In this document: one piece after another, positions 38,638 through 48,399 of the stretch | Layout of the letters: each line of letters starts with the position of its first letter | How positions within the stretch are numbered: the first letter of the stretch is position 1 | Source: Thermincola ferriacetica | GTDB taxonomy: Bacteria > Bacillota > Thermincolia > Thermincolales > Thermincolaceae | Direction: 5' to 3' | Assembly (NCBI RefSeq): GCF_001263415.1 | Contig: NZ_LGTE01000002.1 | Coordinates: forward strand, 124,001-188,000 | DNA length: 64,000 bases | Notes under the pieces: generated by a model | Databases searched by the model: none | Told to the model about the DNA's origin: nothing | The model's input: the letters and a program-made list of their open reading frames with translations, nothing else | Made by a program: the position numbers and the translations under genes

Positions 38638-41286
38638 ATGAGCAGCTACACGCCAATGATACAGCAGTACCTTGAAATTAAAAGTCAATACCCGGATGCC
38701 ATCTTATTTTTTCGTTTAGGCGATTTCTATGAAATGTTCTTTGAGGATGCCGAAAAAGCTTCCAAAGAACTGGAAATAACTCTCACAGCTCGGGATGGGG
38801 GTAATGATAAAAAGGTACCGATGTGTGGCGTTCCTTTTCATGCTGCCACTACATATATTGCCAAGTTAATTAATAAGGGTTATAATGTAGCCATTTGCGA
38901 ACAGGTAGAAGACCCCGGGGCTGCCAAGGGGATCGTCAAGAGAGAGGTAATCAGGGTTATTACGCCCGGGACTGTCCTCGAAGAAAATATGCTGGATGAA
39001 AAACAAAATAACTTCTTAATTGCCGTAAACAAAGATGATTTCGGTTATGGTCTGGCCGTAGCTGATGTATCCACCGGGTATTTTGCCGTTACTGAATTAA
39101 GAGGGGCCAAAGCGCTTAATCAGTTAATAGACGAAATATCCAGGCTGCAACCGGTGGAATGCCTGATACCGGATAACCTGGTTAAAAATATGGATTTAAC
39201 TACAGAGATTCTCAAACAGGTTAAACTTTCGCTACATTCTTATTCATCGGTTCATTTTTCTATAAAAAATGCCACCAGTACTCTTTTGCGCCATTTTGCT
39301 ACGGGTTCCCTGGAAGGGTTTGGTTGTTTGGAAATGTCAGTAGGTATCAGTTGCGCCGGGGCCCTCATGGCATTTCTGGCGGAAACGCAGAAAAACTCCT
39401 TAAAACATATCAACAAATTGATACCTTATACGACCACTTCATATATGCTGCTGGATCCGTCTACCAGGAGAAATCTGGAACTGACCAGGACCATCAGGGA
39501 TTCGTCCAGGAAAGGCACTTTACTGTGGGTTCTTGATTACACGCAAACAGCTATGGGGGGCAGGCTGTTAAAAACCTGGCTGGAACAGCCCCTGACTGAT
39601 ATAACGGCTATCGAAACCAGGCTGGATACCGTTGAGGAACTGGTCAATAACGTTTTTATGCGGGGTGACTTGCAGAAACTGTTTACTGAAGTTTATGACC
39701 TCGAGCGTTTGGCTGGTCGGATTGCTTTCGGTTCAGCAAATGCCAGGGACCTGATTGCCCTGAAAAAATCACTGCAGGTTCTTCCTAAAGTTAAAGAGAT
39801 ACTTGAAAGGGCCTATTCACCAGGTTTAATTCAATTGTACCGGCAGCTTGACATACTTGAAGACGTAGCCTCCTTAATCGAATCTGCTATAGACGATAAC
39901 CCGCCTATTACCTTGCGGGACGGGGGTATAATTAAGAAAGGTTATAACGAAGAAATTGACAGACTGAGAAAAGCCAGCCGGGACGGTAAGACATGGATTG
40001 CCGAACTGGAACGCAGGGAAAAGGAAAGAACGGGGATTAAATCGCTAAAAGTCGGATATAACAAGGTTTTTGGTTATTACATTGAGGTAACCAGGGCAAA
40101 TCTGGATGCAGTCCCGGATGACTATATACGCAAACAAACGCTGGCCAACGCTGAACGCTTTATTACTCCCGATTTAAAAGAATACGAATCTCTCATTCTT
40201 GGAGCGGAAGAAAAGATTACGCAACTGGAATATGAACTTTTTCAGGCCGTCAGGGAAAAAATCAGCAATTCCACGGCGAGAATTCAGCAGGCAGCTTCTA
40301 TTGTGGCCCAACTTGACGTATATATTGCTTTCGCCGAAGCTGCCATAAGGAACAACTACACCAAGCCTATTATCAATGACGACGGTATTATTAAAATAAC
40401 CGACGGCAGGCACCCTGTGGTGGAGAAGTTCATGCCTGAGGGCAGTTTTGTCCCTAACGATACCTATCTTGATTGCTCAGGTTACAGGATGGACATTATT
40501 ACCGGGCCCAATATGGCCGGAAAATCTACTTACATGCGCCAGGTAGCTCTAATTGTGTTAATGGCCCAAATCGGCAGCTACGTACCCGCTTCGGAAGCTC
40601 GGATAGGTATCGTAGACCGGATTTTTACCCGTGTCGGCGCTTCTGACGACCTGGCCACGGGGCAGAGCACCTTCATGGTTGAAATGAATGAAGTAGCCAA
40701 TATTTTAAACAATGCCACAGCTAAAAGTCTGATAATTTTGGACGAAGTAGGGCGGGGTACGAGTACCTTTGACGGATTAAGTATCGCTTGGGCCGTGGCA
40801 GAATATATTTTGGATCCCGAAAAAATCGGAGCCAAAACTCTCTTTGCCACACATTACCATGAATTGACGGAATTGGCCGATATTTATCCGGGGGTGCAAA
40901 ATCATAATATCGCAGTCAAAGAAAAAGGTGATGATATTATATTTCTGCGTAAAATCATTCCGGGCGGGGCAGACCGCAGTTACGGCATCCAGGTTGCCCG
41001 GTTGGCGGGTTTGCCGGGAGAAGTCTTGGGAAAAGCCAAGGAAATCCTCCGCACTTTGGAAGTTAACGAGGATGCAGTGAAAACGAAAAGGGAAGTAGCT
41101 GCAGCGAGGAAAAAGTGTTCTGATGGCAACAACGTCATCCAGTTAAGGATGTTTGACGAACCGGCCGCCGGCGATGCTGTGGCCAAGGAAATACTCTCGC
41201 TCGACCTTTTAAATCTCACTCCCCTGGAAGCTTTAAACTACCTTTATAAACTTCAGCAGAAATTAAGAAGCTCGTCAGGGGAATAA
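38638..41286 (+). CDS. mutS: DNA mismatch repair protein MutS
   Basis: 882 residues, full length. The mismatch-binding Phe-x-Glu is visible in FFRLGDFYEMFFEDA (FYE, about residues 29-31). The ATPase has Walker A GPNMAGKSTYMRQ (about 623-635), Walker B ILDEVGRGTSTFDG and the switch ATHYHEL. It binds base mispairs and recruits MutL (44361). Start ATG 38638 has CAGGAGGAAC just upstream. In most Firmicutes mutL follows immediately; here two unrelated genes stand between them. Confidence 0.98.
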   Translation: MSSYTPMIQQYLEIKSQYPDAILFFRLGDFYEMFFEDAEKASKELEITLTARDGGNDKKVPMCGVPFHAATTYIAKLINKGYNVAICEQVEDPGAAKGIVKREVIRVITPGTVLEENMLDEKQNNFLIAVNKDDFGYGLAVADVSTGYFAVTELRGAKALNQLIDEISRLQPVECLIPDNLVKNMDLTTEILKQVKLSLHSYSSVHFSIKNATSTLLRHFATGSLEGFGCLEMSVGISCAGALMAFLAETQKNSLKHINKLIPYTTTSYMLLDPSTRRNLELTRTIRDSSRKGTLLWVLDYTQTAMGGRLLKTWLEQPLTDITAIETRLDTVEELVNNVFMRGDLQKLFTEVYDLERLAGRIAFGSANARDLIALKKSLQVLPKVKEILERAYSPGLIQLYRQLDILEDVASLIESAIDDNPPITLRDGGIIKKGYNEEIDRLRKASRDGKTWIAELERREKERTGIKSLKVGYNKVFGYYIEVTRANLDAVPDDYIRKQTLANAERFITPDLKEYESLILGAEEKITQLEYELFQAVREKISNSTARIQQAASIVAQLDVYIAFAEAAIRNNYTKPIINDDGIIKITDGRHPVVEKFMPEGSFVPNDTYLDCSGYRMDIITGPNMAGKSTYMRQVALIVLMAQIGSYVPASEARIGIVDRIFTRVGASDDLATGQSTFMVEMNEVANILNNATAKSLIILDEVGRGTSTFDGLSIAWAVAEYILDPEKIGAKTLFATHYHELTELADIYPGVQNHNIAVKEKGDDIIFLRKIIPGGADRSYGIQVARLAGLPGEVLGKAKEILRTLEVNEDAVKTKREVAAARKKCSDGNNVIQLRMFDEPAAGDAVAKEILSLDLLNLTPLEALNYLYKLQQKLRSSSGE

Positions 41287-41302
41287 GGAAGCAGGTGATT
41301 AA

Positions 41303-42988
41303 ATGTATATCGGTATCGATGTGGGCGGCACTTTTACCGATGCCGTCTTAATCGATAAGGACCGGGTGATCAGCAAAACAAAGTTTCCAACAGTACATGA
41401 CAACTTATTGCTCAGTTTATTGGAAGCTCTCGACAGGGTAACGGACCAAGTGGATAACAGTTTGATTGAGAGAGTGGTTATCAGTACTACCCTCATAACT
41501 AACCTGATTGTCCAGAACAAATACGAACCCGTAGCCCTGGTACTGGAACCAGGACCCGGGTTAAACCCCAGGGATTACCCTTTTAAGGAAGATACCTTTA
41601 TTATCGACGGTGCCATTGATTACAGGGGCCGGCAGATTATTCCCCTGGATAAGCGGCAATTGGATTTAACCATATCAGAAATCAAAAAGAAAGGGTATAG
41701 AAAAGCAGCCATTGTCGGCAAGTTTTCCGGCCGTAATAATGCCCACGAAATAGAAGTTGGCAACATATTTAATCGAGCGGGAATAATAACCGAACTGGGC
41801 CATAAAGTTTCCGGCCGGTTGAATTTCCTGCGTCGGGCAGCTACCACCATGCTCACGGTTGCCACCCGTGATGAACATGTAAAGTTTGTGGATACAGTTA
41901 ACAAAGCATTTAGAGACAGGCAAATTACGGCGCCTATATTTATCTTAAAAGCTGACGGCGGTACATTGTCCCTGGAAGATTCCAAAAAAGCGCCAGTTGA
42001 GACTGTTTTTTCGGGACCGGCAGCCAGCACTCTCGGTGCCATGGCTTTGTCTCCGGAAGGGGAAGATACAGTAGTCATGGATATAGGCGGTACTACCACC
42101 GATTTGGCTCTAATTCTATCCGGTAAACCGGTTCTGGCCTCAAAAGGAGCCACAGTAAAAGGTTATTATACCAGCATAACATCCTACGCGGTTCGTTCCG
42201 TACCTGTTGGGGGAGACACAGCCGTTGCAGTGAAAGGAAATGACATAGACCTGCTTTACGAAAGAAAAGGCCCGGCCTATTGTTTCGGCGGACCGTATCC
42301 AACACCTACCGATGCCCTGTTGGTATTGGGATATTACAGTCACGGTAATGTGGAAGCGGCAAAAGAAGGACTGGTTAAACTGGCCGAGCCGCTGGGATGT
42401 GATGTAAAAACGGTGGCGCAAAAAATATTGGATAAATTCAGCCAAAGCATTACCGGGGCTATTGAAGATATGTTTTTATCTTGGGAACAGGAGCCTGCTT
42501 ACAGGGTTTGGGAATTATTGCACCCGACCCAGATACGTCCCCAAAACATAATCGGGGTAGGTGGCGCCGCTCCCGGCATAACTCAGGCCGTAGCCCGGTT
42601 AATAAACTGCACCCCTGTTATACCGGAACACGCCGAAGTAGCCAATGCCATAGGCGCTGCCGTTGCCCAGCCCACTTTGAAAGCAACTTTACGGATTGAT
42701 ACAGGAGAGGGGTTATATACCGTCGAAGAAAACGGCAATCAAGGGTCTGTCAGCAAGTTTTCTTCTTTTCGGGAAGAAGATGCCGTTCGACTGGCTAAAG
42801 AACAACTGCTAAAAATGGCTGACGACTTACATGTCCCGGTTGATACCGGCAGTGTAGAGGTTACTCATTCGGAAGTATTTAATGTGATCAGGGGTTTTAC
42901 CACCACTGGCAGGATTTATCACGTCACGGTGCAAACCCCCAGAAAAATCCTTACCCGTCTTTATAAACAAGGGGGCCAGGACGCATGA
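41303..42988 (+). CDS. Hydantoinase/oxoprolinase family protein (HyuA-like)
   Basis: 561 residues of the acetate/sugar-kinase-like ATPase fold. The N-terminal domain has IGIDVGGTFTDAVLI (residues 2-16) and VVISTTLITNLIVQ, and the central domain has DGGTLSLEDSKKAPVETVFSGPAASTLGAM with VMDIGGTTTDLALI. It is shorter than typical N-methylhydantoinase A (around 700). Members open cyclic amides (hydantoins, 5-oxoproline) with ATP, or carboxylate ketones, always with a partner HyuB-type subunit. No hyuB is here; instead the next gene overlaps by 4 nt and encodes a deacetylase-type hydrolase. Confidence 0.85.
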   Translation: MYIGIDVGGTFTDAVLIDKDRVISKTKFPTVHDNLLLSLLEALDRVTDQVDNSLIERVVISTTLITNLIVQNKYEPVALVLEPGPGLNPRDYPFKEDTFIIDGAIDYRGRQIIPLDKRQLDLTISEIKKKGYRKAAIVGKFSGRNNAHEIEVGNIFNRAGIITELGHKVSGRLNFLRRAATTMLTVATRDEHVKFVDTVNKAFRDRQITAPIFILKADGGTLSLEDSKKAPVETVFSGPAASTLGAMALSPEGEDTVVMDIGGTTTDLALILSGKPVLASKGATVKGYYTSITSYAVRSVPVGGDTAVAVKGNDIDLLYERKGPAYCFGGPYPTPTDALLVLGYYSHGNVEAAKEGLVKLAEPLGCDVKTVAQKILDKFSQSITGAIEDMFLSWEQEPAYRVWELLHPTQIRPQNIIGVGGAAPGITQAVARLINCTPVIPEHAEVANAIGAAVAQPTLKATLRIDTGEGLYTVEENGNQGSVSKFSSFREEDAVRLAKEQLLKMADDLHVPVDTGSVEVTHSEVFNVIRGFTTTGRIYHVTVQTPRKILTRLYKQGGQDA

Positions 42989-44334
42989 AGAAAACAGGAC
43001 TGGTTTTTTTCCCGGCCTTTGACTGGGCCATATCGCCGACTCACCCCGAAAGGGAGGAACGGCTGCTTTATACAAGAGACCAAATTTTTGAGGAAGGGCT
43101 TATGGATTTACCGCAGATAACCGAATATAAACCGCGCCTCGCCACAAAAAAGGATGTGGCCAGGACCCATTTTTGCGTGCCCAACGTGGCCGGCCAGACC
43201 ACGGAAGCGCATTTAATTGCGGCAGGTGGCGCTCTGGTAATTGCCGATGCACTTATGAAGGGGGAAATCCATAACGGATTTGCCATGGTTCGACCGCCCG
43301 GCCACCATGCCATGCGGGTGGTACATGGTAACCGCGGCTTCTGCAATATCAATAACGAAGCCATTATGGTTGATTATTTAAGGCATAAATACGGCATAAA
43401 AAAGGTGGCCATCATTGATACCGACGTGCACCACGGCGACGGCACCCAGGATATCTTTTACCATGACCCGGATGTTTTATTTATCTCATTTCACCAGGAT
43501 GGCCGGACCCTCTATCCGGGTAGTGGTTTTACCAACGAAGCAGGCGGCCCGGCAGCTTACGGTACTACCCTGAATGTTCCGCTCCCGCCGGGTACTACCG
43601 ATGAAGGTATTCATTATGTGCTGGATAATTTAATTCTGCCTGTGTTAAACGAATTCCAACCGGAAATTATTATTAACTCGGCCGGACAGGATAACCATTA
43701 TACGGACCCCCTTGCCAACATGAAGGTATCAGCCCAGGGTTATGCCCAGTTGAACCAGAAACTGGCCCCGGACATTGCTGTTTTGGAAGGCGGTTACGCT
43801 ATTGAAACGGCCCTTCCTTATGTCAATACGGGAATTATCCTGGCTATGGCGGGCCTTGATTACTCGCATGTTATTGAGCCTGATTATAATAAAAACCAAC
43901 TTGTACAATCTCCGGAAAAAACGGAGAGGATTAAGGAAACTGTTGAAGAGCTGTTGGCAGTATGGAAACAAAGAAACAAAATTGAACTTGGCGTACTGGC
44001 CCATAAATCAGATTTTTATCAGCGGCAGAAAACCATTTTCTATGATACTGATTATATTCACGAAAACCAGGTAGAAAAAGTGCGGCTTTGCTATGATTGT
44101 GCCGGATACATTACAATCATGTCCCAGGCTTTTCATCATAATGACCGGCGGAGTAAGGTTTTTTGTGTCGCTATTCCTTTTAACGCTTGCCAGAGGTGTT
44201 ACAATGACGCCCATAATGATTATATGAACGCTGTTAGGTCAGAAGCCTACGACTATGTTTACCTGCAGAACAAAGCGGAAGACGTTTACCGTATCTTTAC
44301 CAATGTGGGAACTAAAAAACTGGAAGAGTTTTAA
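42985..44334 (+). CDS. Histone-deacetylase-family amidohydrolase with C-terminal Cys extension
   Basis: 449 residues. The arginase/deacetylase domain (about 1-310) has the zinc and catalytic residues in RPPGHHAMRVVHGNRGFCNINNEA, DTDVHHGDGTQ and SFHQDGRTLYPGSG, followed by NSAGQDNHYTDPL. Bacterial relatives deacetylate acetylpolyamines, acetoin-related enzymes (AcuC) or small amides. Residues about 330-449 are extra: CYDC (about 370) and CQRC (about 405) with one further Cys look like a zinc-binding module, unusual for the family. Its start lies in ATGA shared with the hyuA stop, so the two gene products probably act in one pathway. Confidence 0.87.
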   Translation: MKKTGLVFFPAFDWAISPTHPEREERLLYTRDQIFEEGLMDLPQITEYKPRLATKKDVARTHFCVPNVAGQTTEAHLIAAGGALVIADALMKGEIHNGFAMVRPPGHHAMRVVHGNRGFCNINNEAIMVDYLRHKYGIKKVAIIDTDVHHGDGTQDIFYHDPDVLFISFHQDGRTLYPGSGFTNEAGGPAAYGTTLNVPLPPGTTDEGIHYVLDNLILPVLNEFQPEIIINSAGQDNHYTDPLANMKVSAQGYAQLNQKLAPDIAVLEGGYAIETALPYVNTGIILAMAGLDYSHVIEPDYNKNQLVQSPEKTERIKETVEELLAVWKQRNKIELGVLAHKSDFYQRQKTIFYDTDYIHENQVEKVRLCYDCAGYITIMSQAFHHNDRRSKVFCVAIPFNACQRCYNDAHNDYMNAVRSEAYDYVYLQNKAEDVYRIFTNVGTKKLEEF

Positions 44335-44360
44335 CTCATAACGACAGACAGGTGAATGAA

Positions 44361-46220
44361 GTGGGTAAAATCAAGATACTTGATGATTTTACAGCCAATA
44401 AAATAGCCGCCGGGGAAGTTGTGGAGCGACCGGCATCGGTAATCAAAGAACTGGTGGAAAATGCCCTTGATGCCGGGAGCAGTAAAATTGAGATTCAGAT
44501 TTTCCGGGGTGGACTTGATAAGATTACAGTTATTGACAACGGGGAGGGAATGGACAGAGAAGACGCTCGCCTAGCTTTTCACAGGCATGCTACCAGCAAA
44601 ATAAGAAATGATGCGGACCTTGATGCCATCGCTACCCTTGGTTTTCGGGGCGAAGCTTTACCGAGTATTGCCGCCGTATCTACAGTGGAAGTGCGAACTA
44701 GGCCACATAATGAAGTTTGCGGCGCCCGCCTCATCGTTGAGGGAGGCAAAATCGTTAAAGATGAAGATATCGGTTGCCCGGCCGGAACCACAATCACAGT
44801 ATCCAACCTTTTTGCCAATGTTCCGGCGCGCTTAAAAAATATAAAATCTGTATCCCTGGAAGCAGGGCATATCAGTGACGTGGTCGGTAAACTGGCTGTG
44901 GCTTACCCGGAAGTCAGCTTTAGTCTGCAGCATGATAACCGGTTTTTATTTAAAACTTCGGGAAACGGTGATATGCTGGACATCATTGCTTCCCTTTACG
45001 GGACAGAGACTGCCAGGGCGCTGCTGCCTATCAATGCAGAAAGGGATGGCATCGGTATCAATGGCTATATAGCCAGGCCTTCCGTGACCAGGTCCACAAG
45101 GAACCATCAAACTTTTATAGTAAACAGGAGAATAGTAAAAAGCCGCCCCTTAAGCCAGGCTCTTGAACAGGGGTATCATTCATTAATAATGACGGGCCGG
45201 TATCCGGTGGCATTTTTGAATATCCATCTGCCTTACAACCTGATTGACCCGAATGTTCATCCCGCGAAAATGGAAGTAAGGCTATTTGTTTTAGATAAAA
45301 TCAGCGATTTGCTAAGTAGCACTGTAAAAGATGCCCTGTCCAGCAACACTCTTATCCCGGAAACGAAGATTCCCGTGGAGAAACCGTCAGGTATACAAAA
45401 TAGGAACCAAGCTCAATATGTTCAGCAGTTTCTGGATGTAGATGAAGGCCATTATCACGGAAAACAGGCCGAATGTTCTCTGGTTAAAGAAGGTACTCCG
45501 GTTTTGGCTGAATTGCCGGACAGAAGCCTTGCGGACGAACCACAGAAGGAACCGCAAGACATACCACTGAATATGCTACAGGATTTACCCCGGCGGATTT
45601 CCCTGGATACACCCTATAACTATTTCCCAAAAGACAAAGTCATAGCGGGTTTGCGCCCCATAGGCCAGATTGACTGCACTTATATCGTAGCCCAGGGTAG
45701 GGAAGCAGGGCTATACCTGATTGACCAACATGCGGCTCACGAGCGAATTTTGTATGAAAAAAATATGCAGGTGCCAACAACTAACTATTCTCAGCTTTTA
45801 GCCATTCCCCAGCATATTGAATTGACCCACCTGGAAGCTCAGGTATTGATTACCAATATTCTGGAGTTCCAGGCCATAGGATTTGTTATAGAACATTTTG
45901 GAGGGGACAGTTTCTTGTTACGGGGAGTCCCAGGAGGATTCCCGCCGGGAGAGGAAAAAAAGATTTTTTTGGATTTATTGGATTATTTTTTCAATAATCA
46001 GCACAAACTAACAAATAAAGCGCTGCGGGAAGACCTTATTATCATGATGTCCTGTAAAGCCGCTATCAAAGCGGGAGACAGGCTATTACAGGGACAGATG
46101 GAAAAGTTGCTTGCTGATTTGAGCAACACGGAATTGCCATATACCTGCCCGCACGGCAGGCCGACGGTAATACATATCTCGGGCTATGAATTAGAGAAAA
46201 TGTTTAAGAGGGTATTATAA
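44361..46220 (+). CDS. mutL: DNA mismatch repair protein MutL
   Basis: About 619 residues. GHKL ATPase motifs: KIAAGEVVERPASVIKELVENALDAGS (N box), DNGEGM, ATSKI and GFRGEALPSIAAVS in the first 110 residues. The C-terminal dimerisation domain contains DQHAAHERILYE, the DQHAxxERxxYE metal/endonuclease motif of nicking MutL proteins, and ends with CPHGRPTVIHI, another endonuclease-associated motif. It thus nicks the strand directly, as in Bacillus, with no MutH. GTG at 44361 is chosen over GTG 44352, which lies in the likely ribosome site. The methyltransferase gene follows after 1 nt. Confidence 0.96.
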   Translation: MGKIKILDDFTANKIAAGEVVERPASVIKELVENALDAGSSKIEIQIFRGGLDKITVIDNGEGMDREDARLAFHRHATSKIRNDADLDAIATLGFRGEALPSIAAVSTVEVRTRPHNEVCGARLIVEGGKIVKDEDIGCPAGTTITVSNLFANVPARLKNIKSVSLEAGHISDVVGKLAVAYPEVSFSLQHDNRFLFKTSGNGDMLDIIASLYGTETARALLPINAERDGIGINGYIARPSVTRSTRNHQTFIVNRRIVKSRPLSQALEQGYHSLIMTGRYPVAFLNIHLPYNLIDPNVHPAKMEVRLFVLDKISDLLSSTVKDALSSNTLIPETKIPVEKPSGIQNRNQAQYVQQFLDVDEGHYHGKQAECSLVKEGTPVLAELPDRSLADEPQKEPQDIPLNMLQDLPRRISLDTPYNYFPKDKVIAGLRPIGQIDCTYIVAQGREAGLYLIDQHAAHERILYEKNMQVPTTNYSQLLAIPQHIELTHLEAQVLITNILEFQAIGFVIEHFGGDSFLLRGVPGGFPPGEEKKIFLDLLDYFFNNQHKLTNKALREDLIIMMSCKAAIKAGDRLLQGQMEKLLADLSNTELPYTCPHGRPTVIHISGYELEKMFKRVL

Positions 46221-46221
46221 C

Positions 46222-47034
46222 ATGTCACCAAATCTATATGTTACCAATACCCATAAGATCAATCCTGAGTCTGTGGCTATGGCCGAATCCTGCAGCAAAG
46301 TTTTAAAGGTCCCTTTTATTCCAAGGAATAAGCGCCCCTTGAATGCGCTGTGTCCGGAGGGGGAAGAGGCCGGTTTTCTGGTGGTCAGTAAGAACTTGGA
46401 ACTATCTTTAATTTATAAGGGTTTTGAATTGTTTTTTCACCCCAGTATGAGTAAGGTGCGTATCAAAGCGCTGCAAAAAGGGCAAAATGACCCCATGCTT
46501 ACCGCTATGGATGCTTGTCCAGGAGACTCAGTCTTGGACTGCACTCTGGGCCTGGGTTCCGATGCTATAGTAGCAAGCTTCGCCGTGGGAGCTTCGGGTA
46601 GGGTGGTAGGCCTCGAATCGGTACCCGTCATTGCACTGATTGTCCGGCATGGTTTGCAGCACTACCGGGACAAAAACGAGAGGATCAATGAAGCCATGCG
46701 CAGAATAGAAGTAATCAATGCTGATTATCTGAACTACTTGAAAACCCTGCCGGATAATAGCTTTGATATAGTATATTTTGACCCTATGTTCAGGAAACCC
46801 ATGCAGAAATCCAGTTCAATGAAACCGCTGCGCAGATGGGTAAACGGAGATCCGTTGTCCATGGAAGCAGTGAATGAAGCAGTCCGTGTGGCTACCAAAA
46901 GGGTGGTTATGAAAGAAGGTAGTTCCAGTGGTGAATTTGCTCGCTTAGGATTTAAAAACATAGTGGGCGGAAAACACAGCCCGATTGCTTTTGGGTTTAT
47001 AATTACAGGGAAAGGAGAGAAAGCTGCGTTGTGA
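46222..47034 (+). CDS. Class I SAM-dependent methyltransferase, RsmJ-like
   Basis: 270 residues. An N-terminal domain of about 85 residues precedes a Rossmann methyltransferase with VLDCTLGLGSDAIVASFAVG (motif I, about 104-123), GLESVP and the catalytic-loop motif FDIVYFDPMFRKP (D-P-x-F, about 175-187). This DPMFxxP form is shared with RsmJ, which methylates the exocyclic amine of G1516 in 16S rRNA. The target here is inferred only. The gene sits between mutL and miaA, overlapping miaA by 4 nt, in a DNA/RNA-maintenance operon. Confidence 0.82.
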   Translation: MSPNLYVTNTHKINPESVAMAESCSKVLKVPFIPRNKRPLNALCPEGEEAGFLVVSKNLELSLIYKGFELFFHPSMSKVRIKALQKGQNDPMLTAMDACPGDSVLDCTLGLGSDAIVASFAVGASGRVVGLESVPVIALIVRHGLQHYRDKNERINEAMRRIEVINADYLNYLKTLPDNSFDIVYFDPMFRKPMQKSSSMKPLRRWVNGDPLSMEAVNEAVRVATKRVVMKEGSSSGEFARLGFKNIVGGKHSPIAFGFIITGKGEKAAL

Positions 47035-47981
47035 AACCACCTTTCCTGATAGTTATAGTAGGTCCTACCGCCGTTGGAAAAACCGAGGTAGGTATTGAAC
47101 TGGCCAAGCTGATTAATGGAGAAGTTATTTCAGGGGATTCTATGCAGGTTTACCGCGGTATGGATATAGGTACTGCCAAGCCAACAAAAGAGGAAATGCA
47201 GGGGATTCCACATTACATGATAGATATACTTGACCCTGATGAAGAATTCAGTGTGGCGCTTTTTCAAAAAATGGTGGAAAACTACATTAAACAGATTTAT
47301 GATAAAGGAAAGGTACCTATTTTGGTGGGCGGTACAGGTTTATACATAAGATCTGTAATTGATCGTTATGATTTCACACCTGTGGCCGTTGATCCAAGTC
47401 TGCGGGAAAAGCTGAAAGAAGAAGCTGAAATGTATGGCAGTGCAAGTCTGCATCGAAAGCTTCAGCAGGTTGACCCAAAGGCCGCCGAAAAAATTCATCC
47501 CAACGATATGCGCAGAATTATCAGGGCTTTGGAAGTTTATTTAAGTTCCGGCCGGCAAATTTCTTCGTTTCACAGATTAGAGGATGAGAGTCTGCCTCCG
47601 AAATATCGGTTGGGCTATTATGGGCTGACGATGCAAAGACATAATCTTTACCGTCGTATTGAGGAAAGAGTAGATAAAATGATTGAAAAGGGGCTGATAG
47701 AAGAAGTTCGATGTCTCCTGAAAAAAGGTTATCATGAAGGCATGGTTTCCATGCAGGGCATTGGTTATAAGGAAATCATAGGCTATCTGCGGGGTGAATA
47801 TACTTTAGAAGATGCTGTGCAACTTTTAAAACGCAACACCCGACGGTTTGCCAAAAGACAACTGACCTGGTTTCGCAGGGATGCAAGGATTAAATGGTTT
47901 GATGTCGAAGCATATACCTTCAAATCAGAAATTGCGAGAGAAATTGCCATGCAATTTGAAGGACAATTTATTAAGACGTAG
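47031..47981 (+). CDS. miaA: tRNA dimethylallyltransferase
   Basis: 316 residues. P-loop IVGPTAVGKTEVGIELA (about 7-23), the substrate motif ISGDSMQVYRGMDIGTAKP (about 35-53), VGGTGLYIRS (about 98-107) and the C-terminal RNTRRFAKRQLTWFRRD. It transfers a dimethylallyl group to A37 of tRNAs that read codons starting with U, giving the substrate of MiaB (36712). GTG at 47031 overlaps the upstream stop. The order mutL-miaA-hfq is classical. Confidence 0.97.
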   Translation: MKPPFLIVIVGPTAVGKTEVGIELAKLINGEVISGDSMQVYRGMDIGTAKPTKEEMQGIPHYMIDILDPDEEFSVALFQKMVENYIKQIYDKGKVPILVGGTGLYIRSVIDRYDFTPVAVDPSLREKLKEEAEMYGSASLHRKLQQVDPKAAEKIHPNDMRRIIRALEVYLSSGRQISSFHRLEDESLPPKYRLGYYGLTMQRHNLYRRIEERVDKMIEKGLIEEVRCLLKKGYHEGMVSMQGIGYKEIIGYLRGEYTLEDAVQLLKRNTRRFAKRQLTWFRRDARIKWFDVEAYTFKSEIAREIAMQFEGQFIKT

Positions 47982-48015
47982 AATATTGTAAAAAACTAAA
48001 AATGGAGGGACAAAG

Positions 48016-48285
48016 ATGACTAAGCCGCAAATTAATCTGCAAGATGCATTTTTAAATCAGGTTAGAAAGGAGAATATTCCTGTAACCATATATTTAGTCA
48101 ATGGTTTTCAGCTAAAGGGAATGGTTAAAGGATTTGACAATTTCACTGTTATCCTGGAATTAGACGGAAAACAGCAAATGGTGTATAAACATGCAGTTTC
48201 AACCATATCTCCTCTGAAACCAATAAGCTCGTCCTATACCAGCGCAACTGCCAATGCAACTGCAGCCGAACCCAAACAGCAGTAG
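48016..48285 (+). CDS. hfq: RNA chaperone Hfq
   Basis: 89 residues. The Sm1 and Sm2 motifs are clear: [39 protein letters not shown] and [14 protein letters not shown] (YKHA). The C-terminal tail of about 15 residues is rich in Ser, Thr, Ala and Gln. It forms a hexamer binding small RNAs and mRNAs. ATG at 48016 follows ATGGAGGGA. A bidirectional terminator separates it from the convergent ablB. Confidence 0.97.
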   Translation: MTKPQINLQDAFLNQVRKENIPVTIYLVNGFQLKGMVKGFDNFTVILELDGKQQMVYKHAVSTISPLKPISSSYTSATANATAAEPKQQ

Positions 48286-48367
48286 CTTATATTCAGAGAT
48301 AAAATTGACATAGTATATTGTCCCAATGTCATCCGGGACAGATACGATTAACATGATGGACAAAATT

Positions 48368-48399
48368 AAGAGCCCTCTTTTTTTGAGGGCTCTTATCTA
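48368..48399. terminator. Bidirectional terminator between hfq and ablB
   Basis: AAGAGCCCTC (48368-48377) / GAGGGCTCTT (48385-48394), loop of seven T. The plus-strand tail is ATCTATTT; on the minus strand it lies just after the ablB stop (48397-48399). Confidence 0.8.
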
